Below, piece by piece: positions 17,041-21,202 of a stretch of DNA of 21,202 nt. The notes under the pieces were generated by a model. The model was not told the DNA's origin, searched no databases, and saw only the letters and a program-made list of their open reading frames with translations. Every line of letters begins with the position of its first letter. The first letter of the stretch is position 1. Made by a program: the position numbers and the translations under genes. Source of the stretch: CALSPH01 sp041690035 (GTDB lineage: Bacteria; Bacteroidota; Bacteroidia; NS11-12g; UBA955); assembly GCA_041690035.1 (NCBI GenBank), contig JBDNFC010000059.1, positions 1 to 21,202 of the forward strand, read 5' to 3'.

Positions 17041-17048
17041 TATGTTTG
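17041..17048 (+). promoter_or_regulatory. promoter -7 element of the B12 uptake unit
   Basis: TATGTTTG matches TAnnTTTG exactly. Initiation some five to seven bases downstream would place the transcript start at the first base of the riboswitch closing helix (17054), which is the expected arrangement. The sequence before it is T-rich with no clear TTG element. Confidence 0.6.
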
Positions 17049-17053
17049 CAACC

Positions 17054-17259
17054 GATTATTGGTTTGCTCTAATAAAGCAAGTAAATGGGAATTAAGTTAA
17101 ACTCTTAAACATTACCCGATGCTGTATGCCAACAAAAAGAAATTAGCAGAACTAAAAGACCACTGTTTAGCAATAAATGGGAAGGTAAGTTAATTTTTGG
17201 ACAAGTCAGAAAACCTGCCAATAATCAAAAAAATAAGCAATACTCTCGGGAAAAAGAGT
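17054..17259 (+). promoter_or_regulatory. cobalamin (vitamin B12) riboswitch
   Basis: RNA aptamer that binds adenosyl- or other cobalamins and represses the genes behind it. GATTATTGG (17054-17062) pairs perfectly with CCAATAATC (17218-17226), closing the aptamer. Inside are a hairpin TTGCT/AGCAA (17064-17068, 17076-17080), the core GGGAA (17087-17091), a helix TTAAG/CTTAA (17092-17096, 17104-17108), the L5-like CCCGATGCTGT (17115-17125), CCACTG (17160-17165), GGGAAGG (17179-17185) and the B12 box AAGTCAGAAAACCTGCCA (17203-17220). A following hairpin ACTCT/AGAGT (17242-17246, 17255-17259) has CGGG in its loop, complementary to CCCG at 17115-17118, as in the L5-L13 kissing pair. It fills most of the 314-base gap before the receptor gene. 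Confidence 0.92.
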
Positions 17260-17268
17260 CATGCAATT

Positions 17269-17291
17269 AGATTTTAGTGTAAATCTTTTTT
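17269..17291 (+). terminator. possible riboswitch-controlled terminator hairpin
   Basis: AGATTT (17269-17274) and AAATCT (17281-17286) pair across a 6-base loop and run into TTTTT. It lies between the riboswitch and the receptor start at 17325. The stem has only one G-C pair, so termination would be weak, and translational control is equally possible. Confidence 0.35.
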
Positions 17292-17324
17292 GCTATTTTT
17301 CTGTTTGTGTAGCCCATTTTTTTG

Positions 17325-19148
17325 ATGAAAAAAATGCTACTCATATCGTTTACCTTATTTTTTGGTGTAAATCAAAATAGGGTTAAAGCACAAACAAGTG
17401 TTGCTGATACTACTGTGTTAAAAAACTTGTTATTAATCACAAATAATATTCAGGCTTCGCAAAACCTATTTTTTACATCTTCTCAAAAATTACGTCAGCA
17501 AGAAGGGCTTTATTTAAAAGAGGGCAGCGGAATGATGTTGAGTTCAATTAGATTTGCCGGAGGCAGTGCGAGTCAAGTAAATGTAGTTTGGGAGGGGCTA
17601 AAAATAAACAATATTAACAATGGTCAAATTGATGCTACATTGCTGCCAGGCTTGATTCAAGATATGCAGTTTTCTGCAAATGGAGGAATATCCCAAAATT
17701 CAGGCAATCTATTTGGAACATTAAAATTGGGGCAAAATAAGCAAGAATCTTTTATACAAGTAAACGCAGGAAGTTTTGGAAATAAAATTATTGCTGGTGC
17801 CGCTAATGTAGAAAGAAAAAGATATCAAGGGCAATATGCTGCGCAGTTTCAAACTGCAAAAAATAATTTTTCTTTTAATAATTATACTTTAATCAATAAT
17901 CAAAAAGAACGAATTGAAAATGCTGAAGGGTCTATAGCCAATGTATTGACAAAGCATGAATGGCAGCTAAAAAAGCAAAATTCGTTTTATTTGGCTACTT
18001 GGTTTACGATGGCCGAAAGAAATATTCCCAACATTATTTTAAACACAAATACTGGCAATAGTAAACAAAAAGATGAGGGGTTAAGAATCAGTTTAAAATA
18101 TGCAAAAAATTTTAAAAACAAAGAATTCAGGCTAACAAATGGCATAAATATAGAGAAACTGCGCTTTACAGAAAACAATAATAGCTCATTTTTTAAAACT
18201 TTATTGTTACAAAACACAGCAGAAATTATTTTAAAATCAAAAAATATAGATAGATTAAGCTTAGGTGTTAGCAATGAAAATGGCAGCGTAATAGGTGCCT
18301 CTAATAAATTAAATGGCAAAAGTATAAATCAAATTATAGGATATGCCAAATTCACTAAAACTTTTAAGCAAACTCAAATTGCTTTAACAGCCAATCAGAC
18401 TATACACAGTTTGGGATATATGCCCACCACTGCCAGTATAGATTATAAATGGGTAAAAAACACAATAATGATTTATGGACAGTTATCCAATAATTTCAGA
18501 GCACCTACTTTGAATGATTTATTTTGGCCAAGTGGCGGAAATATTAATTTATTGCCAGAAAATGGTTTTGCTCAAAATTTACATGTAAATTATCAAAAAC
18601 AGTATAAGGCTATTGGCTTTATGATAGATTTGGCAGGAGATTTTTACCAATACCAAAATCAAATAGTTTGGCTGCCAAATGGCAATATTTGGCAACCAAA
18701 AAATATTAGAAATACCCAACATGCTAATTTTATAGTTAAAGTAAAAATTGATTATTCAAAATATAAATTTAAACATTCGTTTGGTGGAAATTATACTTTA
18801 ACAAAAGCTGTGGCATCTTCTATTTTTAGTGCAAGCCCACAATTGTTTTATACTCCCTATAGCCACGCAAACATAAATTATCAAATTTGTTACCATAAAT
18901 ATTTGCTAGATATTGGATATCAGTATCAAAACATCTCCTTTGCAGATATTGAAAATACCATTATTATTCCAGCTTTCGGATTTTTGAATGCGACTATTGC
19001 TTATGATATAAAACTGAAACGGAGAATGATTACTTCTCTTTTTTGTGCGGTTAATAATATTTTTGATAAATACTATGAAATCACAAAATGGCGCCCAATG
19101 CCAGGCAGAAACTTTCAGATTGGAATAAAAACTAAATTTAATAAATAA
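17325..19148 (+). CDS. btuB: TonB-dependent vitamin B12 receptor, BtuB-like
   Basis: Outer-membrane receptor of 607 residues, close to E. coli BtuB in length. The start is the ATG at 17325 (a TTG just before it is not needed), giving a signal peptide ending VKA-Q at residue 22. The plug domain (about 25-125) follows the Bacteroidota BtuB pattern: LYLKEGSGMMLSSIRFAGGS, then VVWEGLKINNINNGQIDATL. No N-terminal carboxypeptidase-regulatory-like extension is present, unlike SusC-type receptors. The rest is a Gly, Asn and aromatic-rich barrel, ending CAVNNIFDKYYEITKW and MPGRNFQIGIKTKF, the usual TonB-receptor closing strands. Its cobalamin substrate is inferred from the riboswitch ahead of it and the DUF4465 and DUF5074 genes behind it. 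Ten bases separate it from the next gene. Confidence 0.88.
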   Translation: MKKMLLISFTLFFGVNQNRVKAQTSVADTTVLKNLLLITNNIQASQNLFFTSSQKLRQQEGLYLKEGSGMMLSSIRFAGGSASQVNVVWEGLKINNINNGQIDATLLPGLIQDMQFSANGGISQNSGNLFGTLKLGQNKQESFIQVNAGSFGNKIIAGAANVERKRYQGQYAAQFQTAKNNFSFNNYTLINNQKERIENAEGSIANVLTKHEWQLKKQNSFYLATWFTMAERNIPNIILNTNTGNSKQKDEGLRISLKYAKNFKNKEFRLTNGINIEKLRFTENNNSSFFKTLLLQNTAEIILKSKNIDRLSLGVSNENGSVIGASNKLNGKSINQIIGYAKFTKTFKQTQIALTANQTIHSLGYMPTTASIDYKWVKNTIMIYGQLSNNFRAPTLNDLFWPSGGNINLLPENGFAQNLHVNYQKQYKAIGFMIDLAGDFYQYQNQIVWLPNGNIWQPKNIRNTQHANFIVKVKIDYSKYKFKHSFGGNYTLTKAVASSIFSASPQLFYTPYSHANINYQICYHKYLLDIGYQYQNISFADIENTIIIPAFGFLNATIAYDIKLKRRMITSLFCAVNNIFDKYYEITKWRPMPGRNFQIGIKTKFNK

Positions 19149-19158
19149 ATAAATAAAT
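19142..19158 (+). repeat. (TAAA)4 tandem repeat between receptor and DUF4465 genes
   Basis: Four TAAA units plus a T end directly at the ATG at 19159 and contain the receptor stop codon (19146-19148). A unit gain or loss would change the spacing between the two genes, not their frames. At four units it is probably just AT-rich spacer. Confidence 0.5.
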
Positions 19159-20121
19159 ATGAACACAAAACACACATTCGCAATTGCATTATTTATGCTA
19201 ATTTCTACTTTTTCTAGGGCTCAAATCAAATTTGCTGATTTTGAATCATTTTTGAATACAAAAGATACTTTTGATAACGCAAAATTTAGCCCTAACGGGT
19301 ATAAAATTTTTGTAGATACTGGTTTTAGTTTCCCTTGTTTTTATGATGTTCAAAATAATTATTGGTCTAATGGTTTTGCAGTAAGCAGTATGACAGACAC
19401 CATCACCGCAGGTTTTTCAAATTTATACAGCACCATGGCTGGCAAAGGTGCCGAAAACTCAAAAAACTACATTGTTGGACAAAATGGCGCATATTTTTTA
19501 AATACAAATGCTAATAAGTCACTTACCAGTTTTATGATTTGCAACACCACTTATGTATATCAATCTATGAAAAATGGCGATAGGTTTGCTAAAAAATTTA
19601 ATTCTAGAGATAGAGATTCATTCGTAATGAAACTAAAGGGTTTTAATAAAGGTCTTTTTGTAGATTCCATGATTGTATATTTGGCAAATTTTACTTTTGC
19701 AGATAGCGCTAAAGCATTTATTGTAAAAGATTGGAAAGAAATATATTTTCCTGATAAATTTATTGGTGCAGATAGTTTTACAATTTCATTAATAAGCAGC
19801 GATAACGGGCAATTTGGAATGAATACTCCAGGTTTTGTTACGATGGATGTTTTTGGGACTGGGATTAAATTGATTGGCAATACCCCAAGAATAAAACAGC
19901 ATTTAGATTTTGATGTTTTTCCTAATCCTACTAATGGAATAATAAATATCAAAACTTTAATAAAAGACCCAATGGTTACTGTTTTTAACAGTTTTGGGGC
20001 AGTGCAGTTGCAAACAAAAGAAACTAAAATAGATATGAGTAGTTTGGCAAAAGGGGTGTATTTTATTCAATTATCAGCTTTGGATGGCAGTTTAAGTGCT
20101 AAGCAATTTTTATTAGATTAA
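19159..20121 (+). CDS. DUF4465 protein with T9SS sorting domain, BtuH-like B12-binding candidate
   Basis: A 320-residue exported protein. The signal peptide (about 1-21) ends SRA-Q and has no lipobox. Residues 23-235 match the DUF4465 pattern: KFADFES, a YWSNGFAVS segment, NYIVG, NTTYVYQSMKNGDRFAKKF, VYLANF, FIVKDWKEI and SSDNGQFGMNTPGFVTMD. DUF4465 proteins occur in Bacteroidota cobalamin loci, and as I recall the BtuH proteins that bind B12 at the surface belong to this kind. Residues about 250-320 (FDVFPNPTNG through SLAKGVYFIQLSALDG) form a T9SS type A sorting domain, so it probably reaches the surface by T9SS rather than as a lipoprotein. Its place between the receptor and the BtuG-like gene supports a role in capturing cobalamin. 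Binding itself is inferred. Confidence 0.85.
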   Translation: MNTKHTFAIALFMLISTFSRAQIKFADFESFLNTKDTFDNAKFSPNGYKIFVDTGFSFPCFYDVQNNYWSNGFAVSSMTDTITAGFSNLYSTMAGKGAENSKNYIVGQNGAYFLNTNANKSLTSFMICNTTYVYQSMKNGDRFAKKFNSRDRDSFVMKLKGFNKGLFVDSMIVYLANFTFADSAKAFIVKDWKEIYFPDKFIGADSFTISLISSDNGQFGMNTPGFVTMDVFGTGIKLIGNTPRIKQHLDFDVFPNPTNGIINIKTLIKDPMVTVFNSFGAVQLQTKETKIDMSSLAKGVYFIQLSALDGSLSAKQFLLD

Positions 20122-20123
20122 GC

Positions 20124-21101
20124 ATGAAGCAACCTTTTTTATGTTTTTTGACCGTTGTTTTTTGTTTTTTTGCGTGTAGAAAACCAATAGAAATACTCCC
20201 TGAAACAATCTTATCAAATAACGGCAAACAAATTCTTTTACTCAATGAAGGCAATTTTCAATGGGGAAATGCATCTATTGACGCATTAAATGACATAAAT
20301 TATGAGCTTGACAAAAACAAATTTGAAAAGGTCAATAAACGTCCATTAGGCGATATTTGCCAATCTGCTGCTATAATCAATGCCAAGCTTTGGATAGTGG
20401 TAAACAATAGTGGAAAAATAGAAATTATAGATACTTCTAATTTTAATTCTATTTATACGATTAAAAATTTAACCAGTCCGCGATTTGCCTTGTTTCATAA
20501 TGGCAGTGTATTTGTTTCTGATTTATATTCAAATAAGATATCTGTATTTGATGCTGAAACTTTTAAACTAGTATCCACAGTGGCGGTGAATGGTTGGGTA
20601 GAGGAGTTAATTTCATTTAATAATGAAGTGTATTTTTTAAATAAGAAATTAAATGTATTGCAAAAAATTAATGTACAAAATCAGGTAATTGATGTTTTTC
20701 AATTTGGCAAAGCCCTTTCTTTACAAAATGAAAATAGTAAAGCACTTTATTACACCATAAAAAATGATTCAGTATTTAGTTTTGATATTTCTTCCTTAAA
20801 TAATCAGTTTATTTACTTATGCAAAAAAAACAGTCCACTTAAAATAAAACATTCTAAAAATGAGACTTACTTGCTGTTTTCTAATGAATTGATCAAAGTT
20901 AATGATAGAAATACTGCGCAAATTTTTACCAAAACTGATGCTAACTTTTATGGTTTTAATCTAATTGATGAAAAAATATATTTATCAGATGCGAGAGATT
21001 ATGTTTCAAATAGCGAGATTTTTATTTTATCGTCATCTGGTAGTCTAATAAAATCCTTGAATGGGGGCAGTATAACAAATGGCTTTTTAAAGCTATATTA
21101 A
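20124..21101 (+). CDS. btuG: DUF5074/YncE-like beta-propeller lipoprotein, BtuG-like
   Basis: A 325-residue predicted lipoprotein. A hydrophobic n-terminus ends FFAC with the lipidated Cys18, then a short linker. The mature part opens ILLLNEGNFQWGNASI (38-53), the hallmark of the DUF5074/YncE-like family, and continues as repeated short beta segments such as LWIVVNNSGKIEIIDTS, VFVSDLYSNKISVFDAET and VYFLNKKLNVLQKINV, spaced about 40-45 residues apart as in a seven-bladed propeller. In Bacteroides, BtuG of this family binds cobalamin very tightly and caps BtuB. The riboswitch and the receptor upstream make the same role likely here. It starts two bases after the DUF4465 stop and its stop overlaps the convergent gene by three bases. 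The symbol is by family and context, not by demonstrated binding. Confidence 0.82.
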   Translation: MKQPFLCFLTVVFCFFACRKPIEILPETILSNNGKQILLLNEGNFQWGNASIDALNDINYELDKNKFEKVNKRPLGDICQSAAIINAKLWIVVNNSGKIEIIDTSNFNSIYTIKNLTSPRFALFHNGSVFVSDLYSNKISVFDAETFKLVSTVAVNGWVEELISFNNEVYFLNKKLNVLQKINVQNQVIDVFQFGKALSLQNENSKALYYTIKNDSVFSFDISSLNNQFIYLCKKNSPLKIKHSKNETYLLFSNELIKVNDRNTAQIFTKTDANFYGFNLIDEKIYLSDARDYVSNSEIFILSSSGSLIKSLNGGSITNGFLKLY

Positions 21102-21202
21102 TTTTTTATCCATTTTAGTGTTTGGCTAAAACCTATTGACACATTAGTAATATTAACAAAATAGCAACCTGATTCTAGGTAAAAGCTTTGTTCAAAGGTT
21201 TG
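21098..21202 (-). CDS. 3' end of a gene with a T9SS-type C-terminus
   Basis: The minus strand is open from the window edge to a TAA at 21098-21100, giving 34 residues. The segment FYLESGCYFVNITN and the later FSQTLKWIKN at the very end match the last strands of T9SS type A sorting domains (the usual SGxYxxxI then a basic end). So the truncated gene probably encodes another secreted or surface protein; nothing is known of its main domain. It converges on the BtuG-like gene with overlapping stops, so it is not part of the B12 operon. Confidence 0.65.
   Translation of the reverse strand, partial: QTFEQSFYLESGCYFVNITNVSIGFSQTLKWIKN

Noticed and set aside
17322..17324. TTG as the btuB start
   Set aside because: An ATG follows immediately and begins a normal signal peptide.
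1..21202. Mobile elements, CRISPR arrays, tRNA or rRNA genes, defence systems
   Set aside because: No transposase or integrase motifs, no regularly spaced repeats, no cloverleaf with TTCRA-type arms and no recognised defence gene were found on reading both strands.

Overview
The window is AT-rich DNA from the chromosome of a member of the Bacteroidota. The evidence is: Bacteroidota-type GyrB and ParC sequences; -7 promoter elements of the form TAnnTTTG and few Shine-Dalgarno sites; type IX secretion (T9SS) C-terminal sorting tails on at least two, probably three, proteins; a TonB-dependent receptor locus; and DUF4465 and DUF5074 proteins. The class cannot be fixed from the sequence; a Chitinophaga/Sphingobacteria-like lineage is plausible. 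I see no insertion sequence, phage, CRISPR array, tRNA or rRNA.

Layout. Plus strand, 1-6180: gyrB, lacking its 5' end; an overlapping pair of exported proteins of unknown role (a DUF3298-like protein and a small outer-membrane-like protein); then mutS. A small winged-helix regulator on the minus strand (6177-6470) overlaps the end of mutS. Plus strand, 6693-9003: a DEAD-box RNA helicase and an AI-2E/PerM-family membrane protein. Minus strand, 14633 down to 9058: parC, a secreted GH16 glycoside hydrolase (GTG start overlapping the parC stop), purQ and a GT4 glycosyltransferase (TTG start). Plus strand, 14928-17010: trxB and an overlapping T9SS-exported endonuclease/exonuclease/phosphatase-fold protein. 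Plus strand, 17041-21101: a vitamin B12 uptake unit. At the right edge, the last 34 codons of a minus-strand gene converge on that unit.

The best-supported system is the B12 unit. A TAnnTTTG promoter leads straight into a cobalamin riboswitch with a 9-bp closing helix, conserved core blocks, a B12 box and a plausible L5-L13 kissing pair, followed by a weak terminator-like hairpin. Behind it lie a BtuB-like TonB-dependent receptor, a DUF4465 protein resembling the BtuH-type B12-binding proteins, and a DUF5074/YncE-like lipoprotein resembling BtuG. The inferred model is that surface proteins capture cobalamin and hand it to the outer-membrane receptor, and that the riboswitch shuts the unit off when cobalamin is plentiful. 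Unusually, the DUF4465 protein has a T9SS sorting tail and no lipobox, so it probably reaches the surface by a different route from the lipoproteins of gut Bacteroides.

Other points are promoters whose -7 element lies almost on the start codon (leaderless or nearly leaderless mRNAs), parC without an adjacent parE, two non-ATG starts in the parC block, and a possible 22-codon ORF between parC and trxB.
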